From: Lysinibacillus_B sp042920265 | Lineage (GTDB): Bacteria > Bacillota > Bacilli > Bacillales_A > Planococcaceae | DNA: 64,000 bases | NCBI RefSeq assembly: GCF_042920265.1 | Contig: NZ_JBDQZI010000001.1 | Coordinates: 434,001 to 498,000, forward strand | Direction: 5' to 3' | In this document: one piece after another, positions 42,828 through 52,339 of the stretch | How the letters are laid out: each line of letters starts with the position of its first letter | Numbering within the stretch: the first letter of the stretch is position 1 | The notes under the pieces: generated by a model | What the model was told of the DNA's origin: nothing | The model's database searches: none | The model's input: only the letters and a program-made list of their open reading frames with translations | Made by a program: the position numbers and the translations under genes

Positions 42828-42854
42828 TTACTTTAGTGAAATGGAGTACTATTT

Positions 42855-43589
42855 ATGGATGCAACAACTATTAGCCAAGCTGTGGAGCAATTAAAAACAA
42901 CAATTTTAGACAGTATTCGGCATAATGTATTACTAAAATACACTGGCACGCCGTTGTTAAATGAACAACAGCTATTTTTTTTGCTGCTTCCAAAGCTAAA
43001 TGGTGAAGCTTGGGATGACGAAGTGACAAAGAGTGCCGTAACAGTAGGGATCGTGCATTCGTCACTTGCAGAGCACGATAAAATTTATGCGACAAATGCC
43101 GTGTCGAAAGAGCAACAATTAACCGTTTTATCAGGTGATTATTATAGTGGTCGCTATTATCAGTTGTTAGCACAAACAGGTAATATTGAGTTAATTCGAA
43201 AATTATCCGAAGCCATTGTAGCGCGTTGTGAACAGGAAATGACCGTCTATGAACACGAGAGACGTACGTTCCAAGAATGGATTCACAGTATCGCTACAAT
43301 TGAAACAGCGTTAATTGAACGATTCTTTTCCGTGTATCAGTACGATTCCTATAAACAAGTCATGCAGCAAGCATTAACGATTGCACGCCTCAACAGAGAG
43401 TTAGTAGGCGTATCACAAGGAGCGTCTTCGCTGTATATAGAGCGCATGGCAATGAATCTTGAGGGACAACCCATTGCACAAGTACTTGAACAGGAAATTA
43501 CTGAGCGTAAACGGGCATTAAATGTAACACTTGCAACAAGCACATATAGTGAGACACTACAACGAATCATTGTTGAAATGGTATCTTAA
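42855..43589 (+). CDS. hepS: Heptaprenyl diphosphate synthase component I
   Basis: Small subunit of the two-part synthase that makes the C35 side chain of menaquinone-7. The 244-residue protein is mostly helical and of low conservation; LLKYTGTPLLNEQQLFFLLL (near 24) and VGIVHSSLAEHD (near 63) fit the family. Identity rests mainly on order hepS-menG-hepT, the same as in B. subtilis. Confidence 0.85.
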   Translation: MDATTISQAVEQLKTTILDSIRHNVLLKYTGTPLLNEQQLFFLLLPKLNGEAWDDEVTKSAVTVGIVHSSLAEHDKIYATNAVSKEQQLTVLSGDYYSGRYYQLLAQTGNIELIRKLSEAIVARCEQEMTVYEHERRTFQEWIHSIATIETALIERFFSVYQYDSYKQVMQQALTIARLNRELVGVSQGASSLYIERMAMNLEGQPIAQVLEQEITERKRALNVTLATSTYSETLQRIIVEMVS

Positions 43590-43620
43590 TTGTTTGTTGA
43601 CAAAGAAAGGTTTTGAAAAA

Positions 43621-44325
43621 ATGGCGAAATCGAAAGAACAACATGTACATGAAGTATTTGAACAAATTTCAGGTAATTATGACAAAATGAATTCAGTCAT
43701 TAGTTTTCAAATGCATAAGCTATGGCGCAATGATGTCATGAAACGGATGGATGTAAAAAAAGGTTCAGCTTGTTTAGATGTATGTTGTGGTACAGCTGAC
43801 TGGACGATTGCTTTAGCGAAAGCAACTGGTGGAGATGGTATCGTTAAAGGTGTGGACTTCAGTGAAAACATGCTAAGCGTAGGCAAGGAAAAAGTGTTGC
43901 CGTATGATTTTGTTGAGCTGATTCATGGAAACGCGATGGACTTACCATTTGAAGATAATACATTCGATTATGTAACAATTGGCTTTGGTTTACGCAATGT
44001 ACCTGATTACATGCAAGTGCTACGCGAAATGAATCGCGTACTAAAGCCTGGTGGCATGGCGGTATGTCTCGAAACATCTCAATCTGAAATTCCAGGGTAT
44101 CGTCAATTGTTCCGTCTTTACTTTAAGTACATCATGCCATTATTCGGGAAGCTGTTTGCGAAAAGCTATAAAGAGTATTCTTGGTTACAAGAATCGGCGG
44201 ATGATTTCCCGGGTATGAAAAAGTTAGCATCGATGTTTAAAGAAGCTGGATTTGTCAATGTCACATATAAAGGATATAGTGGCGGCGCAGCAGCGGCGCA
44301 TATCGGTTTTAAAAAAGAAATTTAG
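43621..44325 (+). CDS. menG: Demethylmenaquinone methyltransferase
   Basis: SAM-dependent methyltransferase finishing menaquinone. The 234-residue protein has the UbiE family motifs YDKMNSVISFQMHKLWR (near 20), the SAM-binding CLDVCCGTADWTIAL (near 51), and GFGLRNVPD (near 121). ATG 43621 is preferred over an upstream in-frame ATG inside hepS. Sits between the two hep genes. Confidence 0.95.
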   Translation: MAKSKEQHVHEVFEQISGNYDKMNSVISFQMHKLWRNDVMKRMDVKKGSACLDVCCGTADWTIALAKATGGDGIVKGVDFSENMLSVGKEKVLPYDFVELIHGNAMDLPFEDNTFDYVTIGFGLRNVPDYMQVLREMNRVLKPGGMAVCLETSQSEIPGYRQLFRLYFKYIMPLFGKLFAKSYKEYSWLQESADDFPGMKKLASMFKEAGFVNVTYKGYSGGAAAAHIGFKKEI

Positions 44326-44344
44326 TGGGAGAAGGTTTGTTCAC

Positions 44345-45319
44345 GTGGAAAAGATGAAGTTAAAGTTACTCTATGCTGATTTAAAATCAGATATAGATGT
44401 CATCGAAAAAGAATTAGAAATAGCGTTGAACTCGTCTTCACACTTGTTAAATGATGCCTCTCTCCATCTTCTGCAAGCTGGTGGTAAACGAATTCGCCCT
44501 GTATTTGTCCTGCTCAGTGCCAAATTTGGGCAATATGATATCGAGCGTGTCAAGCATGTCGCCGTCCCATTCGAGTTGATTCATATGGCGTCACTTGTGC
44601 ATGATGATGTCATTGATAATTCGGATATGAGAAGGGGAGAGCTGACAGTAAAAGCGCAGTGGAACAATAGAGTGGCCATGTATACGGGCGACTTTATTTT
44701 TGCGCGTGCGCTTGAGTATGTTACAGCAATTGAACAACCGCGCGTTCATCAAATTTTAGCACGTACAATGGTTGAAATTTGTAACGGCGAAGTGATTCAA
44801 ATTGAAGATAAGTTTCGTTTAAATCAAAATATCAAAGATTATTTCCGCCGTATTAAGCGTAAAACAGCGCTACTGATTGAATCGAGCTGTGAATTAGGAG
44901 CCATTGTAGGTGGCGTAGATCCAGAAAATGTTCGTCGTTTAAAACGTTACGGTTATTTTGTTGGGATGAGCTTTCAAATCGTCGATGATATTTTGGATTT
45001 TACCGCAACGGATAAAGAGTTAGGAAAACCAGCTGGAAGTGATTTATTACAAGGGAATATTACACTGCCAGCGTTACTTTTAAAGGATGACCCACAAGTG
45101 CGTCCATATATTGATAAGATTGTTGCAGGTCAATTAACAGAAGCAGAACGTAAAGACATGCTAAAAATCGTTCGTAAATCAAATGCCATCAAAGAAGCAT
45201 CAAAAATTAGCGATAAGTATTTACAAAAAGCGTTAAAAGAAGTGGCGGCATTGCCACATCATCCGATGAAGAAAAAATTACGTGATATAGCATTATTCAT
45301 CGGTAAACGTAAATTTTAG
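44345..45319 (+). CDS. hepT: Heptaprenyl diphosphate synthase component II
   Basis: Catalytic subunit, an all-trans polyprenyl synthase. The 324-residue protein has both aspartate-rich motifs, HDDVIDN (near 92) and DDILDF (near 215), and the GGKRIRP isopentenyl diphosphate site (near 46). Starts with GTG, 9 bases after GGGAGAAGG; an ATG three codons later is too far from it. Ends IGKRKF as usual. Confidence 0.94.
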   Translation: MEKMKLKLLYADLKSDIDVIEKELEIALNSSSHLLNDASLHLLQAGGKRIRPVFVLLSAKFGQYDIERVKHVAVPFELIHMASLVHDDVIDNSDMRRGELTVKAQWNNRVAMYTGDFIFARALEYVTAIEQPRVHQILARTMVEICNGEVIQIEDKFRLNQNIKDYFRRIKRKTALLIESSCELGAIVGGVDPENVRRLKRYGYFVGMSFQIVDDILDFTATDKELGKPAGSDLLQGNITLPALLLKDDPQVRPYIDKIVAGQLTEAERKDMLKIVRKSNAIKEASKISDKYLQKALKEVAALPHHPMKKKLRDIALFIGKRKF

Positions 45320-45326
45320 CTAATAC

Positions 45327-45355
45327 TTGCACGTATAATATTATTTTGGTAATAT
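45327..45355 (+). promoter_or_regulatory. ndk promoter
   Basis: TTGCAC, 17 bases, TAATAT, 52 bases before the ndk start. Confidence 0.55.
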
Positions 45356-45406
45356 TTATCGGTAGGTGAAAAAAACCTGTATCGAATTTGAAGGAGTGTT
45401 TAAATA

Positions 45407-45823
45407 ATGGCTATCGAAAAAACTTTTTTAATGGTTAAGCCTGACGGTGTTGAGCGCCAAGTAATCGGTGACATCATTGACCGTTTTGAGCGTCGCGGTT
45501 TCACAATGCGCGGAGCTAAATTTATGAACGTATCTCGCGAATTAGCGGAAAGCCACTATGCGGAGCACGCTGAGCGTCCATTCTTCGGTGAATTAGTAGA
45601 TTTCATCACTTCTGGCCCAGTATTCGCAATGGTATGGGAAGGCGAGTCTGTAATCTCTCTAGCTCGTATTATGATTGGTGCTACAAAGCCATCAGAATCT
45701 CAACCAGGTACAATCCGTGGTGACTATGCAGTAACTGTATCTCACAACGTAATTCACGGTTCTGACTCTTTAGCTTCTGCTGAGCGCGAAATCGGCCTTT
45801 GGTTCGGTGAAGAGTTAGCTTAA
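45407..45823 (+). CDS. ndk: Nucleoside diphosphate kinase
   Basis: Balances nucleoside triphosphates by phosphate transfer through a histidine. The 138-residue protein has TFLMVKPDGVERQVIGDII at the start and the active-site NVIHGSDSLASAEREI near 115-130. It ends GLWFGEELA, about ten residues shorter than the B. subtilis protein, which keeps an extra C-terminal tail; the catalytic core is complete. Confidence 0.96.
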   Translation: MAIEKTFLMVKPDGVERQVIGDIIDRFERRGFTMRGAKFMNVSRELAESHYAEHAERPFFGELVDFITSGPVFAMVWEGESVISLARIMIGATKPSESQPGTIRGDYAVTVSHNVIHGSDSLASAEREIGLWFGEELA

Positions 45824-45842
45824 TTTTTAACTAATAATACGT

Positions 45843-45880
45843 AAATAGCTGTCACATCGATTGTGATAGCTATTTTTTTT
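45843..45880 (+). terminator. Terminator after ndk
   Basis: AAATAGCT-TCACA pairs with TGTGA-AGCTATTT, followed by T. Confidence 0.9.
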
Positions 45881-46032
45881 ATGTTATTATTTCAGAAAAA
45901 TGAAACAATTATATGGTATGCTTATATGTGATAGAAAGAATGAATGGAATGTTTTGGGCAGTGGTTACCGCCGTTGCGATAGGATGAATGCTGACAGATT
46001 CATTTATAAAAAATAGAACATAAGGAGTGGAA

Positions 46033-46284
46033 ATGGTGGGGGGATTTATTATAGCCATTGTTTCGATTATCGTTGGAGGTGCAATTCCTCTTTCGGCAAT
46101 CTATTTAAATCATAAAAAGTCTACAATGAAACTTCAATTGCAGTTAGCGGAAAAGGAAATTAAACTGGAAGAATTAAGGCTTCAAACGATTGCTGAAGAA
46201 ACACAAAAAATGCGCTTAGAGCTAGAACAATCAAAGCAAACATTACTTGAATCGACAAAGCAAATCGATTATACAAAGCCGTAA
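46033..46284 (+). CDS. Small membrane-anchored coiled-coil protein
   Basis: Not recognised. The 83-residue protein has one N-terminal membrane helix (about 2-24, GGFIIAIVSIIVGGAIPLSA) and a charged helical tail (about 30-80) with heptad-like Leu spacing, likely a coiled coil in the cytoplasm. AAGGAG precedes the ATG at 46033; a GTG two codons earlier overlaps it. It lies between ndk and cheR, where B. subtilis has no gene. Confidence 0.65.
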   Translation: MVGGFIIAIVSIIVGGAIPLSAIYLNHKKSTMKLQLQLAEKEIKLEELRLQTIAEETQKMRLELEQSKQTLLESTKQIDYTKP

Positions 46285-46394
46285 GTGATAAAAAAACGTA
46301 TCTATAGGATGATTTCATATAATACCTATTTCTGTCATGCGTATTTTCAGCTATAATAATTGTACTATGCATCAGAAAGGGAAGATGTGAGACG

Positions 46395-47165
46395 ATGTCA
46401 GATTATGAACAATTTATCCAAGGCATTAAACGTAAAACAGGAATTGACTTAGCACTCTATAAAGAGGCGCAAATGAAACGTCGTTTAACGTCTTTATACG
46501 AGAAAAAAGGCTACAAAAACTTTGTGGAATTTTTAGCGGCGCTTGAAAAAGACCGCGATTTAATGAATGAATTTTTAGATCGTATGACGATTAATGTGTC
46601 AGAGTTTTATCGTAATGGTAAGCGTTGGGAAGTATTGCAAAATAAAATTTTCCCTAAGCTTTTGCAAACGAATAAAAGACTTAAAATTTGGAGTGCAGCC
46701 TGTTCTACAGGTGAAGAGCCGTATAGCTTAGCGATGGTGTTATCACAGCATCAGTCTCTATCGCAAATTAGCATTTTAGCTACGGATTTAGATGAAAATG
46801 TCATTCAAAAAGCGAAGCTCGGTTTGTATCCAGAGCGCTCGTTAGCAGAAGTGCCAAAAGATGTACAAGCTAAGTATTTCCGACAAGAAGGACAGTTTTA
46901 TAAAGTAAACGATGAAATTAAACGTACCGTTACATTCAAAAAGCACAATTTATTAAAGGATACGTATGAGTCTAATTTCGATCTCATTGTTTGTCGAAAT
47001 GTCATGATTTACTTTACTGAGGAAGCAAAAGATCAAATTTATGAGAATTTCAGCAAATCTTTACGCCCAGGTGGTATTTTATTTGTAGGGTCAACGGAGC
47101 AAATTTTTAATCCGGCCCGTTATGGGTTTGAAGTGGAAGATACATTTTTCTATCGAAAAAAATAA
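46395..47165 (+). CDS. cheR: Chemotaxis protein methyltransferase CheR
   Basis: Methylates glutamates of chemoreceptors using SAM, setting adaptation. The 256-residue protein has the N-terminal helical domain (about 1-70, DRMTINVSEFYRNGKRWEVL near 67) and the catalytic domain with IWSAACSTGEEPYSLAMVL (near 97) and FDLIVCRNVMIYFTEEAKD (near 196). Its place between ndk and aroC is the same as in B. subtilis. Confidence 0.95.
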   Translation: MSDYEQFIQGIKRKTGIDLALYKEAQMKRRLTSLYEKKGYKNFVEFLAALEKDRDLMNEFLDRMTINVSEFYRNGKRWEVLQNKIFPKLLQTNKRLKIWSAACSTGEEPYSLAMVLSQHQSLSQISILATDLDENVIQKAKLGLYPERSLAEVPKDVQAKYFRQEGQFYKVNDEIKRTVTFKKHNLLKDTYESNFDLIVCRNVMIYFTEEAKDQIYENFSKSLRPGGILFVGSTEQIFNPARYGFEVEDTFFYRKK

Positions 47166-47442
47166 TGAAATCGTTCGTCAAAGCAATGTATGTAGCTTGC
47201 AAAATAATCAAGAATGTACAATCATATTGCCCAATCGGCGCTTTTCGCATAGACGAAAGGCGTTGTTTATTTAGTAGTACATGAGATTGTTCTATAAGAG
47301 CTGCATGCATTTTGTTACAATAAGAACGTTCAGAATATTCGTGAATAAAGAAGTTTATTTCGATAATCGTACTGTATTTTCTAGATAGATATGTTATAGT
47401 GAAAAATACATACTTTAGCGAGTTGAAGGGAGAAAGTGTTTT

Positions 47443-48624
47443 ATGCGTTATTTAACAGCAGGTGAGTCTCATGGACCACAATTAACAACTATTATTGAGG
47501 GGCTACCATCCCTTTTACCAATTACAGCAGAGAAAATTAACTATGATTTAAAACGACGCCAAGGTGGACATGGTCGCGGACGCCGCATGCAAATTGAAAC
47601 AGATACGGTAGAAATCGTAGCAGGTGTACGTCATGGTCAAACATTAGGATCACCGGTTGCGCTGGTTGTCACAAATGATGACTGGAAGCATTGGACGAAA
47701 ATTATGGGGGCAGCACAATTACCAGAAGACGTGGATCCAAATGAAATCAAGCGTCAAATTTCACGTCCACGTCCAGGTCATGCCGATTTAGTAGGTGGGA
47801 TGAAATACGGTCATCGCGATCTTCGTAACGTGTTAGAGCGCTCCAGTGCACGTGAAACAACAGTACGTGTAGCCGTTGGTGCAGTAGCAAAAGCATTATT
47901 AAATGAACTAGGGATTTCCGTTGTGTCGTACGTAACAGAAATTGCTGGCATTAAAGCAGATGTATCGAAGGTAGCGGGTAAATCAGTCGATGAAATTCGT
48001 GCGATTGTAGAGGAAGATCCATGTTACACGGTGGATTCTGAAGCATCGGCAAAAATGGTCGAGGCGATTGATGAAGCAAAGAAAGCTGGAGACTCTATCG
48101 GTGGTATTGTAGAAGTTATCATCGAAGGCTTACCAGCAGGGATCGGCTCTTATGTGCATTATGACCGTAAGTTAGACGGGAAATTAGCACAGGCGATGCT
48201 TTCCATTAATGCATTTAAAGGTGTAGAGTTTGGGATTGGCTTTGAAGCAGCGCGTCTTCCAGGCTCACAAGTACATGATGAAATTATTTGGGACGAAGAA
48301 AAGGGCTATACACGTAAAACGAATAATCTTGGTGGTTTAGAGGGCGGTATGACAACGGGGATGCCAATTGTTGTACGTGGTGTAATGAAGCCAATTCCAA
48401 CCCTTTATAAACCATTAAATAGTGTAGATATCGAAACAAAAGAAGTGTTTAAGGCGAGTGTCGAGCGAAGTGATAGTTGTGCAGTCCCAGCAGCATCTGT
48501 TGTAGCAGAGCATGTGATTGCATGGGAAATCGCAACAGCTATCGTGGACCAATTCCATAGCGACCAGCTACCACAGTTAAAAGCGCAATTAGATGCGATG
48601 CGTGCGTACACAAAGGAGTACTAA
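47443..48624 (+). CDS. aroC: Chorismate synthase
   Basis: Last step of the shikimate pathway, needs reduced FMN. The 393-residue protein has the three family signatures: GESHGPQLTTIIEGLPSLL (near 7), LERSSARETTVRVAVGAVAK (near 130) and the C-terminal SDSCAVPAASVVAE. First gene of the aroC-aroB-aroH-hisC-tyrA operon. Called aroF in B. subtilis. Confidence 0.97.
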   Translation: MRYLTAGESHGPQLTTIIEGLPSLLPITAEKINYDLKRRQGGHGRGRRMQIETDTVEIVAGVRHGQTLGSPVALVVTNDDWKHWTKIMGAAQLPEDVDPNEIKRQISRPRPGHADLVGGMKYGHRDLRNVLERSSARETTVRVAVGAVAKALLNELGISVVSYVTEIAGIKADVSKVAGKSVDEIRAIVEEDPCYTVDSEASAKMVEAIDEAKKAGDSIGGIVEVIIEGLPAGIGSYVHYDRKLDGKLAQAMLSINAFKGVEFGIGFEAARLPGSQVHDEIIWDEEKGYTRKTNNLGGLEGGMTTGMPIVVRGVMKPIPTLYKPLNSVDIETKEVFKASVERSDSCAVPAASVVAEHVIAWEIATAIVDQFHSDQLPQLKAQLDAMRAYTKEY

Positions 48625-48625
48625 G

Positions 48626-49714
48626 ATGAATATTCCAGTACGAGCAGCTTCACATCAGTATGAGGTAGTGATTGGCAACGGGATGTTAAAAGCCGCCTTG
48701 GAAAGCTATAAGGCGTTATTTGATCAAGCCGATAAAATCATCGTGTTAACCGATCAACACGTGTGGGCGGCACAAGAAGGCTATTTCAAGTCTTCTTGTC
48801 CGTACGACTTCCATGTCTTTGTTATGCCAGCAGGGGAAGCGTGTAAATCATTTGAAAACTTTAATGCGGCACAGACATTTCTATTAGAACAAAAATGTAC
48901 ACGCAAATCGCTTGTCATTGCTTTTGGTGGCGGTGCAGTAGGGGACTTAGCAGGTTTTGTTGCCGCGACGTACATGCGCGGTATTCCGTTTATTCAAGTG
49001 CCGACAACGATTTTAGCGCATGATTCAGCAGTCGGTGGTAAGACGGCGATCAACCACACGCTAGGTAAAAATATGATTGGTGCTTTTTATCAACCAGAAG
49101 CAGTACTGTACGATACACAGTTTTTAGCGACACTCCCTATTCGTGAAGTACGTTCAGGAATGACAGAAGTGATTAAACATGCGATGATTTCAAATCCACA
49201 ATGGTTACAGGAGATCATGCAAAAAAACATCACGGCACTGGATGAGCCAACATTGGCAGATTATTTAGCGAAAGGCGTACAAGTAAAAGCCAAAATCGTA
49301 GAAGAAGATGAAACGGAACAATCGGTTCGTAAGTTTTTAAACCTCGGTCATACTTACGGTCATGCAATGGAAGCAGCAGCAGGTTATGGGGGCTTAGCGC
49401 ACGGTGAAGCAGTGATGATTGGCCTTGTGTATTGTTTGTTATTAAGTGAACGTTACGGTCAGATCACACGGGAATTTACCGTTGATTTTTACAAATTTGC
49501 ACGCAATAACGGTTATCCGTTTAGTGCAGTACATGATTATACATTTGAAGAACTAACAGATTATTTATTAAAAGATAAAAAAGCAGATTACGGGGAATTA
49601 CAATTTGTTTTACTAGAAGAGATCGGTAAACCGTATGTAAAGAAAATTGAACTTTCGGAATGTAAGGAAATCGATGCAGCATTACGACAATTATTAACGG
49701 AGGTGCACGAATGA
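48626..49714 (+). CDS. aroB: 3-Dehydroquinate synthase
   Basis: Second shikimate-pathway step, NAD and metal dependent. The 362-residue protein has IAFGGGAVGDLAGFVAATYM (near 100), VPTTILAHDSAVGGKTAIN (near 128) and the metal-ligand NLGHTYGHAMEA (near 241). Starts at ATG 48626 with AAAGGAG seven bases before it. Overlaps aroH by four bases. Confidence 0.97.
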   Translation: MNIPVRAASHQYEVVIGNGMLKAALESYKALFDQADKIIVLTDQHVWAAQEGYFKSSCPYDFHVFVMPAGEACKSFENFNAAQTFLLEQKCTRKSLVIAFGGGAVGDLAGFVAATYMRGIPFIQVPTTILAHDSAVGGKTAINHTLGKNMIGAFYQPEAVLYDTQFLATLPIREVRSGMTEVIKHAMISNPQWLQEIMQKNITALDEPTLADYLAKGVQVKAKIVEEDETEQSVRKFLNLGHTYGHAMEAAAGYGGLAHGEAVMIGLVYCLLLSERYGQITREFTVDFYKFARNNGYPFSAVHDYTFEELTDYLLKDKKADYGELQFVLLEEIGKPYVKKIELSECKEIDAALRQLLTEVHE

Positions 49715-50076
49715 TTCGCGGTGTTCGAGGGGCAACAACAATTCAATCAGATACAGCTGAACTAGTATGGAGCGAAACGGCATCACTTGTGTTAGAAATG
49801 GTAAAAGTAAATCAGATTGACCCAGCAGACATCGCTTCGGTTACTATTTCAACAACGACTGATATTAAATCAGCATTTCCAGCAAAATCAGTACGTTCGA
49901 TGGCAGGATGGCAATACGTACCGATTATGTGTATGCATGAAATGGATGTGCCAGGCGGCTTGCCGCTTTGTATTCGTGTTCTGATGCATGTCAATACGGA
50001 TGTAGTACAAAAAGATATTCAGCATGTATATTTAAACGAGGCAGTGAAATTAAGACCGGATTTAGTTCGTAAATAG
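49711..50076 (+). CDS. aroH: Chorismate mutase AroH
   Basis: Converts chorismate to prephenate; monofunctional AroH-class enzyme. The 121-residue protein starts with the typical IRGVRGATTIQSDT (Arg7 contacts substrate) and has CMHEMDVPGGLPLCIRVLMH near residue 75-94 with the active-site Cys and Arg. Overlaps aroB and lies 14 bases before hisC. Confidence 0.95.
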   Translation: MIRGVRGATTIQSDTAELVWSETASLVLEMVKVNQIDPADIASVTISTTTDIKSAFPAKSVRSMAGWQYVPIMCMHEMDVPGGLPLCIRVLMHVNTDVVQKDIQHVYLNEAVKLRPDLVRK

Positions 50077-50090
50077 AGGAGTCGGTAAGG

Positions 50091-51191
50091 ATGAAATGGA
50101 AACAACAAATTCACGGAATGAAAGCATACCAACCAGGTAAACCAATGGAAGAAGTAAAGAAAATGTATGGCTTAGATGAAGTAGTGAAGCTTGCGTCAAA
50201 TGAAAATCCATTTGGCAGCTCACCAAAAGTAAAAGCGTTTTTACAAAGTGATGCATCGAATCATGCAATCTATCCAGATGGCTACGCACAAAACTTACGT
50301 ACAGCGGTAGCAAATCACTTAGGTGTAAAAGAGACAGAATTAATTTTTGGTAACGGTTCGGACGATTTAATTGCCATTATTACACGTGCATTGTTGTATC
50401 CAGGCGTTAACACAGTAATGGCAGACCCGTCATTCTCTCAATATTGGCATAATGCTGAAATCGAAGGGGCAGAAGTACGTAAAATTCCTTGTGTCGATGG
50501 TCGCCACGATTTAGAGGCGATGTTAGCGGCAATCGATGACAATACATCTGTCGTATGGGTGTGTAGCCCAAATAACCCGACAGGTACCATCGTAACAGAT
50601 GCCGAATTACAACACTTCTTAAAGCAAGTACCATCTGATGTACTTGTTGTATTAGACGAAGCGTATATCGAGTACGTAAATGATCCAGCACATGAGCCGA
50701 CATTAAAATATTTCCGTGAATATGAAAATGTGATTTTACTTCGGACATTTTCAAAAGCGTACGGTTTAGCTTCATTCCGCGTTGGCTACGGTATTGCGCA
50801 AGAGCAAGTCATTGCTAAGTTAGATCCAGTACGTGCACCATTTAATAACACAATTTTAAGTCAAAAAGTAGCTGTCGTCGCACTTGAGGACCAAGACTAT
50901 ATCGCACAATGCTGTGAAGCAAATGAAAAAGGCAAGGCACAGTATGTTGCTTGGTGTGAAAAACACGGTTTACATTACTACCCTTCGCAAACAAACTTCG
51001 TATTATTTGAAGTAAAAGCGGATAGCAATGTTGTGTTTGAAGAAATGATGAAGCGTGGCTTTATTATTCGCAGTGGTGCAGCACTTGGCGCACCAGGCTA
51101 TATTCGTGTGACGATTGGTACGGAAGAACAAAATGCTAAATTTTTATCGCTGCTTGAAGAAGTCTTAACAGAACAAGGTGTGTTTGCATGA
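50091..51191 (+). CDS. hisC: Histidinol-phosphate aminotransferase
   Basis: PLP enzyme of histidine synthesis that in Bacillus also transaminates aromatic 2-oxo acids, which explains its place here. The 366-residue protein has ASNENPFGSSPKV (near 36), CSPNNPTGTIV (near 157), the PLP-lysine TFSKAYGLASFRVGYG (near 220) and a closing GYIRVTIGTEEQN. Overlaps tyrA by four bases. Confidence 0.95.
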   Translation: MKWKQQIHGMKAYQPGKPMEEVKKMYGLDEVVKLASNENPFGSSPKVKAFLQSDASNHAIYPDGYAQNLRTAVANHLGVKETELIFGNGSDDLIAIITRALLYPGVNTVMADPSFSQYWHNAEIEGAEVRKIPCVDGRHDLEAMLAAIDDNTSVVWVCSPNNPTGTIVTDAELQHFLKQVPSDVLVVLDEAYIEYVNDPAHEPTLKYFREYENVILLRTFSKAYGLASFRVGYGIAQEQVIAKLDPVRAPFNNTILSQKVAVVALEDQDYIAQCCEANEKGKAQYVAWCEKHGLHYYPSQTNFVLFEVKADSNVVFEEMMKRGFIIRSGAALGAPGYIRVTIGTEEQNAKFLSLLEEVLTEQGVFA

Positions 51192-52285
51192 CACGTAATG
51201 TTCTTGTCATTGGATTAGGGTTAATTGGCGGTTCTGTCGCATTAGCCCTCCAAAAAGCACCACAAACAAAAATTTACGGGTTTGATGCCCTCCCGCAAAC
51301 GAGAGAGTTGGCAAAAACCTTAAATGTCGTACATGAAATTGTAGAAAACCCTGCACAAGTTGCGGATAAAATGGACTTTATTATTTTTGGTACACCTGTC
51401 AGTGCTACATTAACGTGGATGGAGCAATTAAAGGACTGGGTGCTAAAAAAGAATGTGATTGTGACAGATACAGGTAGTACAAAGGCGTTAATTATGAAAA
51501 AGGCTGAGGAACTGAAGGAAATGGGCATTACCTTTATCGGCGGACACCCAATGGCTGGTTCACATAAAAGTGGTGTAACCGCTGCAAAACCATATCTTTT
51601 TGAAAATGCGTATTATATGTTAACGCCGTTTGAAGATGAAAAGCCTGAAACAATCGAGAAGCTGGAACATTTATTGAAATATACAATTGGAAAGCTTGTC
51701 AAGGTTGATGCTACAGAGCATGATCATATGACAGCTGTTGTGAGCCATTTCCCGCATATTGTGGCAGCATCGCTTGTGCATCAGCTACAGCTTGAAAACG
51801 CACAGCTCCCGATGACAAGATTGCTTGCTGCTGGTGGTTTCCGTGATATTACACGTATCGCATCGTCCAATCCGATTTTATGGCGTGATATTACCTTACA
51901 AAACCGCGGGGAGCTAATTGACCAGCTAGAACAGTGGACGGCTGAAATGAACCGTGTAAAGTCGCTTTTACAAGATGGTAGTCAAGATATGATTGAACAA
52001 TATTTTGCGGTGGCAAAGCAAGTGCGTGATGCTTTACCAACATCAGCTGGTGCACTATTTGTACCGTACGATTTATATGTCGATATTCCAGACTATCCAG
52101 GGGTTATTTCCGAAGTAACAGGGTACTTAGCAGAAGATAATATTAGCATTACGAATATTCGTATTGTCGAGACACGAGAAGACGTCTTCGGTATTTTAGT
52201 CATTAGCTTTAGTTCAGCGGATGACCGTGAGCGTGCGGTAAAATGCATTGCTAGAAGAGCTAATTTTGAAACATATATTTCATAA
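51188..52285 (+). CDS. tyrA: Prephenate dehydrogenase TyrA
   Basis: Oxidises prephenate to 4-hydroxyphenylpyruvate for tyrosine. The 365-residue protein has the NAD motif VIGLGLIGGSVALAL (residues 6-20), GGHPMAGSHKSGVTAAKPYL (near 118) and a C-terminal ACT regulatory domain (about 292-362, DLYVDIPDYPGVISEVTGYL) for feedback by tyrosine. Last gene before a terminator. Confidence 0.96.
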   Translation: MTRNVLVIGLGLIGGSVALALQKAPQTKIYGFDALPQTRELAKTLNVVHEIVENPAQVADKMDFIIFGTPVSATLTWMEQLKDWVLKKNVIVTDTGSTKALIMKKAEELKEMGITFIGGHPMAGSHKSGVTAAKPYLFENAYYMLTPFEDEKPETIEKLEHLLKYTIGKLVKVDATEHDHMTAVVSHFPHIVAASLVHQLQLENAQLPMTRLLAAGGFRDITRIASSNPILWRDITLQNRGELIDQLEQWTAEMNRVKSLLQDGSQDMIEQYFAVAKQVRDALPTSAGALFVPYDLYVDIPDYPGVISEVTGYLAEDNISITNIRIVETREDVFGILVISFSSADDRERAVKCIARRANFETYIS

Positions 52286-52287
52286 AA

Positions 52288-52319
52288 GGCAAAAAGCATA
52301 ATCGCTTTTTGCTCTTTTT
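52288..52319 (+). terminator. Terminator between tyrA and aroA
   Basis: GCAAAAAGC-ATAATC-GCTTTTTGC followed by TCTTTTTC. In B. subtilis tyrA and aroE are joined; here some read-through or a separate aroA promoter is needed. Confidence 0.8.
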
Positions 52320-52339
52320 CACAAGGAGGTTTCTGCACT

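Noticed and set aside
47230..47275. Terminator after cheR
   Set aside because: A CGCTTTTCG/CGAAAGGCG stem is present, but it lies about 65 bases after cheR and lacks a continuous T-run; support too weak.
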